Of a stretch of DNA of 64,000 nt, positions 47,899 through 58,708 are shown one piece after another. The stretch comes from Acidimicrobiaceae bacterium (GTDB taxonomy: Bacteria > Actinomycetota > Acidimicrobiia > Acidimicrobiales > RAAP-2). Under the pieces are notes generated by a model. It was not told where the DNA came from. It saw only the letters and a list, made by a program, of their open reading frames with translations, and did no database searches. Numbering within the stretch: the stretch's first letter is position 1; the number at the start of each line of letters is the position of its first letter. A program made the position numbers and the translations under genes. The stretch lies in the NCBI GenBank assembly GCA_003162395.1, contig PMON01000052.1:26435-90434 (forward strand), in the 5' to 3' direction.

Positions 47899-48154
47899 GA
47901 ACTCGTGCTCGCGAATGCGCTGCTGTCGGGAGATTCCGGCACGGGACTCGATCGTGCGATTTTACTGACGGATCCCGGCATCACCTTGATCCACCGTTCG
48001 ATCGCCTGTGCACTGGGCAGAATCGGGGGGCGCGACACGCCAGTGGTGCCAGAGTGGCAGCACCCGCGCCGCGGCGCGTCGGTCGAAGGTTGAGAACGGA
48101 GAGGCCCATGAGCGTGCAGCACGAGCGCCGCGACGAGCACCAGGCTGGTGCGCC

Positions 48155-48898
48155 ATGACCGACGCTCGACGAGTGGCGCTCGTCGCCAGCACTGCGGGCT
48201 ACGTCGGCCCAGATCTCGCACGGAGCCTCGCGGCACGTGGACACGACCTCGTCATCGGTGATCCCGTTGACGGTCTCGTCGACGAGCTCACTGGCCTCGG
48301 TGCGACGGTCGAAGCCGTCACCGGCGTCCACAACCTGGCATCGCTTGCGTCAGCGACTGCGCTCGTGGAGGCCGCGGTCAGCCGATTCGGACGGATTGAC
48401 AGCGCGGTCGCCGCGACCGGGCGGATCGTCGTCGGCCGGTTCTTGAAGTCGAGCGTCGAGGACCTGCGCGCAGCCGTGGTCGGATGCCTCGAGGCGCCCT
48501 ACAACTTCCTGCGCGCCGTGGTGCCCGAGATGGTCGCCAAGGGCGAGGGTCAGGTGCTCGTGATCACGAGCGCGTCGGCGGTGCGACCCACGCCCGGCGC
48601 GCCGCTCTACTCATCGGCCCGGGCTGGTGCCAACATGCTCGTGCGCAACGTGGCCGATGAGATCGCCTCGACCGGGGTGCAGGTGAACTCGGTCGGCACC
48701 AACTTCATGGACTTCCCCGAGTTCCTCGCCGCGAGCAAGGCGACGACACCAGAGGGTCGAGCTCGTGTGGAGGCCCAGGTGCCGATGGGCAGGCTCGGGA
48801 CGATGCAGGAGTTCGCGTCGTTCTGCATGCCGTACCTCGACGGGACCAGCCGATTCACCACGGGCCAGTTCGTCGCCTACGCGGGCGGGTGGGCCTGA
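48155..48898 (+). CDS. Short-chain dehydrogenase/reductase
   Basis: SDR fold pattern: VLVITSASAVRPTPGAPLYSSARAGANML. Confidence 0.85.
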   Translation: MTDARRVALVASTAGYVGPDLARSLAARGHDLVIGDPVDGLVDELTGLGATVEAVTGVHNLASLASATALVEAAVSRFGRIDSAVAATGRIVVGRFLKSSVEDLRAAVVGCLEAPYNFLRAVVPEMVAKGEGQVLVITSASAVRPTPGAPLYSSARAGANMLVRNVADEIASTGVQVNSVGTNFMDFPEFLAASKATTPEGRARVEAQVPMGRLGTMQEFASFCMPYLDGTSRFTTGQFVAYAGGWA

Positions 48899-48941
48899 TC
48901 GCTCGCGAAGCCCCGAGGAGGTCTTCGTCGCGAGTCGACCG

Positions 48942-49577
48942 TTGACTGCGCGAGACTTGCACCAACGGCCGCAACCGGCCGAGATCGTCGAGGAGGCTGG
49001 CTTGGCACGGATCGACCCGCTCACTCCCCCTTACGAGCCCGACGTCGCCGAGCGACTCGAGTCGATGATGCCGCCGGGTGCCCCTCCGTTGCTGCTGTTC
49101 CGCACGTTCGTGCGGAACCTGCCCATGGCCACGGCAATGGGAACCTGGGGAGGCTACGAGCTGAGCAAGCGCCTGTCGCTCTCGATGCGGGACCGCGAGG
49201 TCCTGATCGACCGCACCTGTGCGCGGTGCGCGTGCGAGTACGAGTGGGGCGTCCACGTGGCGTTCTTCGCGGACCGTGTGGGGCTCACCGGCGCACAGGT
49301 CACGTCGCTGACCCATGGCGACTCGACGGACCCCTGCTGGGACGAGGAGCGTGACCGCGTGCTGATCGACGCGGCCGATGCGCTCCACGAGACCGCAGGG
49401 ATCGACGATGCCCTCTGGACGCGCCTCGCGGGAGTCTTGTCCGAGCCCGAGCTGCTCGATCTGCTCATGCTCTGCGGGTGGTACCACGCGATCAGCTTCA
49501 CCGCGAACGGCATCGGGCTCCAGCTCGAAGACGGCGTCCCTCGATTCGCCGACGTTCGCCAGGGTCCCGTGGCCTGA
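48942..49577 (+). CDS. Carboxymuconolactone decarboxylase/AhpD-like protein
   Basis: REVLIDRTCARCACEYEWGVHVAFF. TTG start assumed. Confidence 0.8.
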   Translation: MTARDLHQRPQPAEIVEEAGLARIDPLTPPYEPDVAERLESMMPPGAPPLLLFRTFVRNLPMATAMGTWGGYELSKRLSLSMRDREVLIDRTCARCACEYEWGVHVAFFADRVGLTGAQVTSLTHGDSTDPCWDEERDRVLIDAADALHETAGIDDALWTRLAGVLSEPELLDLLMLCGWYHAISFTANGIGLQLEDGVPRFADVRQGPVA

Positions 49578-49672
49578 GCGCGACCCGTCGATGCGACTCG
49601 TTCGCAACGGGTACTCGCCTGGGCGAGTCAACAGACTGTTCACGTGACCGCCCCAGAGGCACACGATCACGA

Positions 49673-49903
49673 TCATCGGCATGACAACGACCACGACACC
49701 GCCCCGCGCGGCGTCCTCGGCATCCTGCGAGGAATCTTCGCCCCGCACGCAGCGCCGAGATCGGTCGCAGGGACGAGCGTGGCCTCGAGGCAGGATTGCA
49801 GCGCTCTGCCGATCGTGGTCGTCCCGGAGCTCGATCCGCCGTTGAGAACGAGGACATAGCCCGGCGAGACCGCGCTGCCCATCGCCCCTCGACGTCGGGT
49901 CAC
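49673..49903 (-). pseudogene. Truncated chloramphenicol-phosphotransferase-like P-loop remnant
   Basis: YVLVLNGGSSSGTTTIGRALQSCLEATLVPATDLG; the Walker A Lys position reads Thr and the ORF ends early. Confidence 0.5.
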
Positions 49904-50071
49904 TGCGCAACGTCGGGACCCACGGATGGGTCACTGAGCGATGAGACCCGGCGACAGATTCTCCTCCGGGTCCTCGCTGCAAGCCTCGGAGCGCGAACTC
50001 CATCCGGTGGCTGACCGTGGTCGAACTACGATGGGAACCCCCACGCGGTGCGAAAACCGAGAGCTGGTGCG

Positions 50072-50782
50072 ATGGCCTCGATCGTGACTCAAGATCTGTC
50101 GCGAGTTGCCCTGGCGCCGCCAGCTCGGCGTCACCTCCTGATTCGACTCGCCGTCTCGTTGACGGCCCTGCTGTGCGGGGTGGTAACAGCCGCGATCGTG
50201 TCGATCTGGTTCCCGTGGACAGCGCATGCGCCGTACATGCTGGGGAACGGACTGGGCGGCGGATATGGCGCGCCCTTCGCTTCGGCGGGAGAGGGAGTCG
50301 CCTTTGGCTATCCCCTGACAAGTCCGACCGGCCCCTACCGCGTCCGCGTCACCGGCGTGCGGCTCATTGCCGAGGGTGACGCCCCTGTGCCGAGGCTGCT
50401 CGATGTCGGCCTGACACCCGAGGCGGCGCTTGCCCACGCGTCATCGTGCGACGTGTTGATGGGCTGCTCGCAGTTCGAAGGGGCGTGGCAGTACTGGCCG
50501 CCGCGCGAGGTACTCGGCCCTCACGGCACCGTCATCCACGTGCCGATCCTGGGCCTCGATCGCCAGATCGTGATCGGCAACGTGCCGGCGAGCGACTCGT
50601 GGAGCCTCGTCGTGAACGTCCTCGGGCCTCGGCCCAACACCACGTACCGGTTCCAGGTTGCGATCTCGGTGCTCTGGCGGGGCCAGGCGAGCGAGCAGCT
50701 GCTGCCGATGGATGGTTGGGTCCCGACCGGCGCCGGCTCCTGCCATGGGACGCTGACGTCTCCGAACTCCGCCTGCGCGTAG
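50072..50782 (+). CDS. Hypothetical membrane-anchored exported protein
   Basis: N-terminal TM LIRLAVSLTALLCGVVTAAIVSIWF followed by an extracytoplasmic domain. Confidence 0.65.
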   Translation: MASIVTQDLSRVALAPPARRHLLIRLAVSLTALLCGVVTAAIVSIWFPWTAHAPYMLGNGLGGGYGAPFASAGEGVAFGYPLTSPTGPYRVRVTGVRLIAEGDAPVPRLLDVGLTPEAALAHASSCDVLMGCSQFEGAWQYWPPREVLGPHGTVIHVPILGLDRQIVIGNVPASDSWSLVVNVLGPRPNTTYRFQVAISVLWRGQASEQLLPMDGWVPTGAGSCHGTLTSPNSACA

Positions 50783-50853
50783 GGAGCGTTGCGTCCACGC
50801 GCCCGCGCCCCAGCTGCGCGTCGCTACGCACTTCCCTCCTCGAGCAGCGCCCG

Positions 50854-51765
50854 CTAGGTCGACTCCGAGACGAGGTCCTTGGCAAGCCTCAGAATGATCC
50901 CGGTTGCGTCGAGCTCACTCGAGATGGGACCGGCAGCCCGGGCGGGGAGATACTGCGGCCCACCGGGCCAGCCGTGTCCGCCGCCGTTCAGGCGATACAG
51001 CCAGACGGGGAGATGCCCATCGGCGGTCCAGCTCAGCAGCGTGCTAGGGACATGCCCGGGCCGACCTGGCACCGGCTGGACCAAGGGCGGCGTCTCGACG
51101 CCATTGGCTGCTGCCCACTCCCCGGCCAGTGTCTCGGCTGCGACCGCCACGGGCCGGTCCCTTAGACGACGATGGCTCCGACGGTCGACCATGCGGCCGA
51201 TGAGTCCTGTTCCTCCGATGGGACCTCCGAGATAGGGCGTCACCTTGTCGTTCGTGCCGGCGAAGCAAACGACCGCGGTCGCCTGCCCAGGCCGCGGGCA
51301 CGTGCGGCGGCTCTGCGCACTCGTCGTCCCCGAGACGAGGGCGAGCAACGTGACGGTCAAGATGGCGTGGCGAGCGAGGAACTCTGCGAACAGCGCGCCA
51401 TTTGACAGTCCCGCGACGATGACGGCTCCAGGACGAGCGACCTCGACGGCCGTCAGGTGCTGCACCAGCCCCGAGATGAATGCGGGATCGTCGACCCCTG
51501 CCCGTCTCGGGTCGTGCTGCTCGCCATCCCAGCGCTGCCCGCACCCGTCGGGGAACACGGTGGCGAATCCGGCTGCTAGACCCCGCTCCGCCAGGCCGGT
51601 GAGCGCGTCCATGTCAGGACCGGTCATGCCGAGTCCGTGCAGCGCGATCAGCAAGGGCGCCCGGGGCTCGGGTCGCGGTGCGAGCCAAAACGTCCGACGC
51701 AGGCCGTTCACCTCGAGGGACCCTCTCGTGAGACCAGTCGGCGTTCCCGGCTTTCGACTGGGCAT
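50854..51765 (-). CDS. PHB-depolymerase/LpqC-like esterase
   Basis: LLIALHGLGMTGPDMD, VAGLSNGALFAEF (GxSxG), GGGHGWPGG. Confidence 0.85.
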   Translation of the reverse strand: MPSRKPGTPTGLTRGSLEVNGLRRTFWLAPRPEPRAPLLIALHGLGMTGPDMDALTGLAERGLAAGFATVFPDGCGQRWDGEQHDPRRAGVDDPAFISGLVQHLTAVEVARPGAVIVAGLSNGALFAEFLARHAILTVTLLALVSGTTSAQSRRTCPRPGQATAVVCFAGTNDKVTPYLGGPIGGTGLIGRMVDRRSHRRLRDRPVAVAAETLAGEWAAANGVETPPLVQPVPGRPGHVPSTLLSWTADGHLPVWLYRLNGGGHGWPGGPQYLPARAAGPISSELDATGIILRLAKDLVSEST

Positions 51766-51881
51766 TGGACTCCCGCTCCCTGGCCGCTGATCGGCCCGGC
51801 GTGGCCCGTTCGCCTCCGACACACTCGAGCACTGCGAGATCGGGACGAGCTCGATGCCCGATCGCCGCAGCGGACCTCGAT

Positions 51882-52715
51882 CTAGGCCGTCTGGAAGTGC
51901 GCGGAGAACTCCTCGACAAACCCGTCGAAGAGATCGGGCGGCAAGTCGTGGCCCATGCCAGGCACGAGCTTCAGGCGCGCACCGGGGATCGCCGCGGCCG
52001 TTGCCTCACCGCCAGAGGGTGTCACGAGCGGATCGGCCGCACCGTGAATCACGAGGGTGGGAACCTTGACCCCACCCAGGGCCGCGGTCCGATCAGGCTG
52101 GGACATGATCGCTGCCAGTTGGCGTGCGAACCCTGCCGGATTGAACGAGCGGTCGTAGGTGGCCGCAGCTCGGTCCCTAACCGCTTCCTCGTCGTACGGG
52201 TAGCCCGGCGAGCCGATGAGGCGCCAGACCCTGAGGCCTGCCTCGATCGCCTCGTCGCGAGTGGCAGGGGCCGGTGCAAGGAGGGCGGCGAGGGCGTCCG
52301 GGGTGGGCTGCCCGACGGTCTGGTTCCCCGTCGTCGACATGATCGAGATGAGCGTCCGGGTCTTCGCAGGGTGCTCGATCGCGAACGTCTGGGCGATCAT
52401 CCCGCCCATCGACGCACCGACGATGTGCGCGGACTCGATCCCGAGCGCGTCGAGGAGGCCGGCTGCGTCGGTGGCCATGTCGCTCAGCGTGTAGGCAGGC
52501 GACGCCGTGGCATCCTCGAAGGTCGTCGAGAGGCCGACGTCGCGATTGTCGAACCGAATGACGTAGTAGCCAGCCTTCGCCAGGCCGGTGCAGAACCGCT
52601 CATCCCACATGGTGAGCTGCGCGCCGAGACCCATGATCAGCAGCACGGGCGGCGAGAACGCGTCACCGAAGGTCTCGTACTCGATGGTTATGCCATTGGC
52701 CTTGATAGCGGTCAT
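51882..52715 (-). CDS. Alpha/beta hydrolase
   Basis: VLLIMGLGAQLTMWD, IVGASMGGMIAQTFAIEHP, VIHGAADPLV, GMGHDLP. Confidence 0.9.
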   Translation of the reverse strand: MTAIKANGITIEYETFGDAFSPPVLLIMGLGAQLTMWDERFCTGLAKAGYYVIRFDNRDVGLSTTFEDATASPAYTLSDMATDAAGLLDALGIESAHIVGASMGGMIAQTFAIEHPAKTRTLISIMSTTGNQTVGQPTPDALAALLAPAPATRDEAIEAGLRVWRLIGSPGYPYDEEAVRDRAAATYDRSFNPAGFARQLAAIMSQPDRTAALGGVKVPTLVIHGAADPLVTPSGGEATAAAIPGARLKLVPGMGHDLPPDLFDGFVEEFSAHFQTA

Positions 52716-52771
52716 ATCGTGACAGTACTCCGAGCCGCGACCTGACCTCTCCAGAGCCACAAGGAGGAGAC

Positions 52772-53503
52772 ATGAACACCTTCGTCGTCGAGATCCGCGA
52801 CACGATCTTTCCCAGCCTTTCGAGCAAAGATGGTCCGCTGCCCCCCCTGTTGGTGGCGATGACGCTCGTCACGGGTCTGGTGGACGCGTACAGCTACCTC
52901 GTGCTCGGGCACGTCTTCGTCGCCAACATGACGGGCAACGTCGTCTTCCTCGGATTCGCGCTGGCGGGGGCACGTGGCTTCTCCATTGGCGCCTCCGCGG
53001 CGGCGATGGCCTCCTTCTGCGCGGGAGCACTCGTCGGTGGGTGGCTTGCCCGGCGAGCAGAGTCGGACCGGGGAGTCCTGTTCACGAGGTCGACCGTCAT
53101 CCAGTCGCTCCTTGTGGCCGTGGCTGTCGCACTCGCGTGGCTCGGCGGGACCGAGGTCGCACCTGGCTATCGGTACGGCCTGATCGCGATGCTCGCGGTC
53201 GCGATGGGGCTGCAGAATGCAGCAGTGCGCAAGCTCGCGGTGCCCGACCTCACGACGACGGTGCTGACACTGACCATGACCGGGCTCGTGGCCGACAGTG
53301 CCCTCGTCGGCGGCCCGGGCTCCAAGGCCGGCCGCCGGCTCGTCGCGGTCTCGGCGATGTTCCTCGGTGCGCTTGCCGGGGCTGCGTGCGTCATCCACTC
53401 GCACGCCGCGATCTCGCTCTCATGTGCCCTCGCCGTGCTCGCCGCGTGTGGCGCGGCCGCGTTCATGCTCCTCAAGTCGCGTCCCGCGTGGGCGGGGGCC
53501 TGA
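52772..53503 (+). CDS. DUF1275 (YoaK-type) membrane protein
   Basis: GLVDAYSYLVLGHVFVANMTGNVVFLGF and AMGLQNAAVRKLAVPDLTTTVLT. Confidence 0.85.
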   Translation: MNTFVVEIRDTIFPSLSSKDGPLPPLLVAMTLVTGLVDAYSYLVLGHVFVANMTGNVVFLGFALAGARGFSIGASAAAMASFCAGALVGGWLARRAESDRGVLFTRSTVIQSLLVAVAVALAWLGGTEVAPGYRYGLIAMLAVAMGLQNAAVRKLAVPDLTTTVLTLTMTGLVADSALVGGPGSKAGRRLVAVSAMFLGALAGAACVIHSHAAISLSCALAVLAACGAAAFMLLKSRPAWAGA

Positions 53504-53666
53504 GACGGGGCGTGCAAGGGCGACGAGATCGAGAAGAGGAGCACGAGATGAGCGATGAGGGCATCACGCCAGTAGTGGCCGATCGAGTCCGCTCCATGGC
53601 TCGGTGAGCTCGACGAGGCTCGCTCGCTCGGCGCCTGGCGTACACACCGATTCGATCCTCTAGCGT

Positions 53667-54395
53667 TTGAAGGTGGCAGACGCCTTTGGGACCGCCCTCG
53701 TGGACTGGGTCAAGGGCAGCACCATTCCCGAGACGATCCAGCGCGACGACGGCTACGTCGAAGAAGGTGCTGGGCCGGATGCCTACCTGGCCCAGCCCGC
53801 GGCCTGGCCCGCCGCGGAGCGCACGGCGCTGCGTCACGTCCGTGGACGCGTGGCCGATCTTGGCTGTGGTGCGGGCCGCGTCGCACTTGACCTGCAGCGG
53901 CGGGGCTTCGATGTCGTCGGCTTCGACGCGTCAGCGCTCGCGGTGCGCGCGGCCGGATGCTTCGGTGTCCTCGACGCTCGATGCGCCGCGGCGAGCACCT
54001 TTCATCGTGAGATCGATGACTTCGACTCGATCATCATGTTCGGCAACAACTTCGGGATGTTCGGCACGCCAGAGCGAGCGACGCGGCTCCTCTCGAGATG
54101 GGCGAAGCGCGCCGCCCCCGGCACTCGCATCTTCGCGGAGAGCACGAGTGCCTACGGCGGTGGCGCCCCGATCACTGACCGCGGGTACTACCGACGGAAC
54201 AAGGAGCTCGGGCTTGCGCCAGGGCACACTCGGCTTCGGATCCGGTACCAGGCGGTGACCGGACCCTGGATCAACTGGCTGTTCGTGTCTCGAGGCGAGC
54301 TGCAACGGATCGCTCGAGGCACGGGGTGGACCGTCGCGCGGATTGTCGGCGATGGATCCGCGGAGCCGTACGTGGCGGTGCTGGAGAGGTCGTGA
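53667..54395 (+). CDS. SAM-dependent methyltransferase
   Basis: VADLGCGAGRVALDLQRRGFDVVGFDAS. Confidence 0.85.
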   Translation: MKVADAFGTALVDWVKGSTIPETIQRDDGYVEEGAGPDAYLAQPAAWPAAERTALRHVRGRVADLGCGAGRVALDLQRRGFDVVGFDASALAVRAAGCFGVLDARCAAASTFHREIDDFDSIIMFGNNFGMFGTPERATRLLSRWAKRAAPGTRIFAESTSAYGGGAPITDRGYYRRNKELGLAPGHTRLRIRYQAVTGPWINWLFVSRGELQRIARGTGWTVARIVGDGSAEPYVAVLERS

Positions 54396-54457
54396 GGGGG
54401 TCCCGTCGAGCTCGGTGTATGGGCTCCGCGCCACGTGCGTCGTGGTCCGCCGCCCAG

Positions 54458-54745
54458 TCAGTTGAGACGGACCGTCCGACCGGTCCGCAGATCCGTCGCA
54501 CAGAACGAAACCCGCGTGGATCCAGGCCTCGACGAGACGAGGCGCGTGATGCTGAACACGTCGTCACTGATGGTCCTCGACGTGACGTGCTCGACTTTGG
54601 ACGCCTCCGCATTCGTGCTGGGGAGCGGGGCGGCCGCGACTCGGGGGCTGGGAGTGGCGCCTGCAGTCGTGGTCGCCACAGCAGCGACGCCCACGGACAT
54701 CGCCCCTGCGACGGCGAGTGTCGTGACCGAGTGGATCCTCTTCAT
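54458..54745 (-). CDS. Small secreted protein
   Basis: Signal peptide MKRIHSVTTLAVAGAMSVGVAAVATTTAGA. Confidence 0.6.
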   Translation of the reverse strand: MKRIHSVTTLAVAGAMSVGVAAVATTTAGATPSPRVAAAPLPSTNAEASKVEHVTSRTISDDVFSITRLVSSRPGSTRVSFCATDLRTGRTVRLN

Positions 54746-54946
54746 GGTTGCTCCTCTGGTTGGCTTGCGTCGTCAAGCACTCTGATGCCCCAGTCTGAGA
54801 TTGCGGCAAGGACGATCTAAGAAGCGTCGACATATGTGGTCCTCGGCGGCGCCGATAGACACCGACGTTCCGAACGGCTCCACGCGACCGGTCGCCTCTT
54901 GACCGCCCGCCGCACGTTCTCGGTCAGAAGCCGTGGCGAGAGCCGG

Positions 54947-55927
54947 TCACCTCGACTGTCGGGGGCTCGCGAGGTACGCGACCATCCCCTCTGCAATTGC
55001 GGTTGCAGCCTGACGTTGCCAGCGAGGATCGATGAGCAGTGCGGCGTCGGTGGCGTTGCGCATATTGCCGCACTCAATGAAGACCTTGGGCACTGTCGAC
55101 AGGTTCGTGCCTCCGAGGTCGTCTCGTGGCTCGATGCCGTCCGTGCCGTCGTACGTGGAGACGGGCATTCCCGTGCGAAGGAACGCGGTGCGAAGTGCCT
55201 GAGCGAAGTGGAGCGACGGCGCGATGATTCGGTTGTTGATGCCATCGGCAACGGGTGTGAGGATCGCGAAGCCACGGCCACTTGGAGGTCCCCCGTCGGC
55301 ATGGATCGAGATCGCGACCGACGCATGGGCGCGATTGCCGATCGCGGCACGCTGGGTGATGCAGGGGCCATAGGTGGTGTTGGAGGACCTGGTGAGCACG
55401 ACCGTGGCCCCCAGGTTGCGCAGGTCTGTCTCGAGGTCGAGCGCCACGTCCCAGTTGAACTGCGCCTCTGTGGAGCCAGCGTCCGTCGCGGTCCCCGTCG
55501 TGTCGCAGGCCTCGTCTTCTCGACCGTTCCAGACGAGATGGTTGATGTAGGTGGGATGTGCGTAGTTCTCCCCGTTGTGGCCAGGGTCGATCGCGATGAC
55601 GTCGCCCCGGAGGGGTCCTCGATGGCTCGACGAGAGCGTGATCGGCATCGCGAGCCCACCACCTGGACCATTGAGCCCCGGTGTCGTCGTCGTCGTGGAG
55701 CTCGTGGACGATGACGGTGGTGTCGAGGTCGTGCTCGACGTGGTGGGGGGCGGTCGCAAAGAGGACGTCGTCGTGGTCGACGCGGGGACAGCGGCAGGGA
55801 TGGTGACGAATGCCACGAGGGCCGCTGCGGCTACCAACGCCAAGAGCACGCTCGCAACGAGCACTCGCGACGCTCGTCGAGCTCTTCGACGTCGTCGCCC
55901 TTTACTCACAGCCGCCTCTTTGCGCAC
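54947..55927 (-). CDS. N-acetylmuramoyl-L-alanine amidase (Amidase_3), membrane anchored
   Basis: VIAIDPGHNGEN, SVAISIHADG, FIECGNMRNATDAALL; Thr/Ser/Pro-rich linker. Confidence 0.88.
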   Translation of the reverse strand: MRKEAAVSKGRRRRRARRASRVLVASVLLALVAAAALVAFVTIPAAVPASTTTTSSLRPPPTTSSTTSTPPSSSTSSTTTTTPGLNGPGGGLAMPITLSSSHRGPLRGDVIAIDPGHNGENYAHPTYINHLVWNGREDEACDTTGTATDAGSTEAQFNWDVALDLETDLRNLGATVVLTRSSNTTYGPCITQRAAIGNRAHASVAISIHADGGPPSGRGFAILTPVADGINNRIIAPSLHFAQALRTAFLRTGMPVSTYDGTDGIEPRDDLGGTNLSTVPKVFIECGNMRNATDAALLIDPRWQRQAATAIAEGMVAYLASPRQSR

Positions 55928-56437
55928 GCTCTCGACTCAGGATTGATCCTTGCTGAGCGCTCGTTGGACGACGTCGCTCATCTCGCGCGCGCGCTTGGCA
56001 TGGAGCGCCAGCAACGCCACCGAGGCAGAGGAGGGATCCGAATTGCCATGCATTCAGCGTATCCGTGCTCTTCTTACAAGGACGTGCACGATCAGCGATC
56101 TCGACCGTCGACGACGGCGAGCCGTCTGACTCCATGCGCGTCGAGACTGTCGACGCCGCTCCTGGCACTGAGCCTGGATGGTGGCGCGGGACGCCTGCGT
56201 CCGCTCCTCGTCAGGGCTGGGTCGAACAACCGTGCTCCGATGCAGGTGTCGAAGGCCATGGAAGCGCCGCGTCCGCATCCGTCAGATTGGCCAACGAGTG
56301 AGGGTGGCACCGGGGGCAGGGTCGCCACACATGTCGGTGATCGCCAGTGGTCCCGGAAGGATCGTGGTGCCGCGCGTCAAGCGCTCGCCCACTCGGCCGT
56401 AGGATCGATCGATTGCCATCGCACCGAGAAGGAGATC

Positions 56438-57664
56438 ATGGCGGAGCGAGATGACCACGATCGCCTGACACGACGTCACTTCCTAGGGGCGTCGGCCGCG
56501 ATCGCGGCCGGCGTTGCCGCGATGACCGGCGAAGGCGTCGCAGGTGCGCACGAAGGTCGGCGATCGGGACCGACGCTTCTTGGACGTGCGAGGCGGACAA
56601 GCCCGGTCAAGACGATCGTGGTCAGCTGTCAGGAGAACCACTCCTTCGACAACTACTTCGGGTCCCTCCCCAGGCTCCCCGCTGGCTTCGGCATTCCGAG
56701 GGGATGGCAGAACAGCGGCGTCAAGCCGTTCCACATCGCGACGCTGACCGACAATGGCTACGACCCGGACCACGGCTGGACCGCGACGCACGAAGCCTAC
56801 GCCGGCGGAAGGATGAACGGCTTCGTGAACAACGGCAACGGGAGTGGCGCGATGGGCTACTACACGTCCACCGACATCCCGTACTACTACTCCCTCGCCG
56901 AGAGGTACACGCTCTGCGCTGAGTACTTCTGCGGCGTGCTCACCGACACGGTACCGAACCGCATGGTGCTGTACGCCGGGACGAGCGGGGGCATCACCAG
57001 TGACACGGCACCGCCGCGGGGCGCGCTCAGGTGGCCGAACATCATCACGCTCCTCGATGAGGCAGGCATCACGTACGCCAACTACAACTTCCACTGCCCG
57101 GACGACTACTCCTGCCTCTCGCTCTGGAAGAACGCCTATCGCGCACCGCGAATGAACCAGTCCATGGCGGCCTTCTTCAAGGCCTGCAGGGACGGGACGC
57201 TGCCCCAGGTCGTGTTCATCGAGAAGCAGTCGCCGTGGGACGAGCACCCGCCCGCGAACATCCAGGCGGGCGAGAAGATGATGGAACAGATCTTCAATGC
57301 GATCGAGACGGGACCGCAGTGGGAGCACACGGCGATCCTGCACACCTACGACGAGGGCGGCGGCTTCTTCGACCACCGGGCGCCGGCCAGGCTCGACGCG
57401 TTCGGATCGGGCATCCGGGTTCCGATGATCGTCGCGTCCCCGCTGGCCAAGGAGCGTCACGTCAACACGGCGTACTCGGACCACGGCTCGGTCCTCAAGT
57501 TCATCGAGCACGTGTTCGGCCTGCCGACCCTGGCCTCCATCAACCACGAGTTCGACAGGTCGACGCCGAAAGGGGCTGGTCGAGGTCGCGGCGAGGCATT
57601 CCCTCCGCGTGACGGCAAGTTCAGGATCAGCAATCTGACCCAATGCTTCACGGTGGAGGTCTAG
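56438..57664 (+). CDS. Tat-exported phospholipase C-type phosphoesterase
   Basis: LTRRHFLGASAAIAAG (Tat), CQENHSFDNYFGSLP, HTYDEGGGFFDH. Confidence 0.88.
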   Translation: MAERDDHDRLTRRHFLGASAAIAAGVAAMTGEGVAGAHEGRRSGPTLLGRARRTSPVKTIVVSCQENHSFDNYFGSLPRLPAGFGIPRGWQNSGVKPFHIATLTDNGYDPDHGWTATHEAYAGGRMNGFVNNGNGSGAMGYYTSTDIPYYYSLAERYTLCAEYFCGVLTDTVPNRMVLYAGTSGGITSDTAPPRGALRWPNIITLLDEAGITYANYNFHCPDDYSCLSLWKNAYRAPRMNQSMAAFFKACRDGTLPQVVFIEKQSPWDEHPPANIQAGEKMMEQIFNAIETGPQWEHTAILHTYDEGGGFFDHRAPARLDAFGSGIRVPMIVASPLAKERHVNTAYSDHGSVLKFIEHVFGLPTLASINHEFDRSTPKGAGRGRGEAFPPRDGKFRISNLTQCFTVEV

Positions 57665-57722
57665 TCCCCGACTCGCAGGCCGAGCTGGCGTGAGGACCTG
57701 GAACACGCGTAGCGGCCCGAGA

Positions 57723-58316
57723 TCAGGACTGGCCGTTGGCGGCATGCCCAGGTTGGAGGAGCCTCCACTCGTTCTCCAGCATTGCGAAGTTCACCTCGTC
57801 GGTCCACTCGCCTCGCACCCAGTCGTTCTCGATGAGAAGCGCCTCGCGACGAAAGCCGAGGCGTTCGCTCAACGCGATCGACGGGCCATTGCGAGCATCG
57901 ATCCGGGTGATGACCCGGTGGAGGCCCAGCTCCGCGAACGCGAGGCGCAGTACCGCGACCGCGGCTTCCGTCGCGTAGCCACGACCTAGATGCGCGGGGT
58001 CAAGGACGTAGCCGATCTCGCCAGACCGGTTCTTGTTGCTCGTCCAGCGAAGCATCACGTCGCCGACGAGCTGGCTCGTGGCAGCCAGCTCGACACCGAG
58101 CATGATGATCTGCCCCTCCTCTTCGAGCGTCGACCGTGACCAGTTTCCCTTCGTCAAGCGCTCGAGGATGTTCGCGGCGTCCATCGCCTGCATCGGGAGA
58201 TAACGATGGACCTCGGGGCTCGAGTGGTACCCGAGCAGTGCGTCAAGATCGCCGGTCGTGAGGGGTCGGAGTCGCAGGCGGCTCGTGACGATCGGATAGC
58301 TCGGTCGAAGGTGCAC
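57723..58316 (-). CDS. RimJ/RimL-type GNAT acetyltransferase
   Basis: TSRLRLRPLT...IGYVLDPAHLGRGYATEAAVAVLRLAFAELGLHRV. Confidence 0.88.
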   Translation of the reverse strand: MHLRPSYPIVTSRLRLRPLTTGDLDALLGYHSSPEVHRYLPMQAMDAANILERLTKGNWSRSTLEEEGQIIMLGVELAATSQLVGDVMLRWTSNKNRSGEIGYVLDPAHLGRGYATEAAVAVLRLAFAELGLHRVITRIDARNGPSIALSERLGFRREALLIENDWVRGEWTDEVNFAMLENEWRLLQPGHAANGQS

Positions 58317-58708
58317 GGTGCAGTCTCCACGAGGTCGATTGGTGGCATCGAGGCCGGTTCTCCGTGCCAGTTTGCCCAACCAGTGACCCACGTGCACACC
58401 ATCCCGCATTGGGTCGACCGCGCGATGTTAGGGGGTTCCAGGCTGATCTGGGGGGTGGACTCGATAGCGTTCGGTCGACGAGGACCCCAGAGCGAGCTCA
58501 TGAGGCAGATCCGACTGGCCGTCACTATGCGTTCGATCGCTCGAGAGCCTCCGGCGCTCTCCTTGAGCCACGGTCGTCGCCAGCATGGCGGTGTTCTCCG
58601 CGTGCTTCCTTACCTGTGTGCGCATCGCTCCAGGAGGGTTGGGCCTCAACCTGGTGGAACACGAGGCTGTCTACGCTCTGATCAACCGCCGGCAGAAGGG
58701 GTCCAGAG

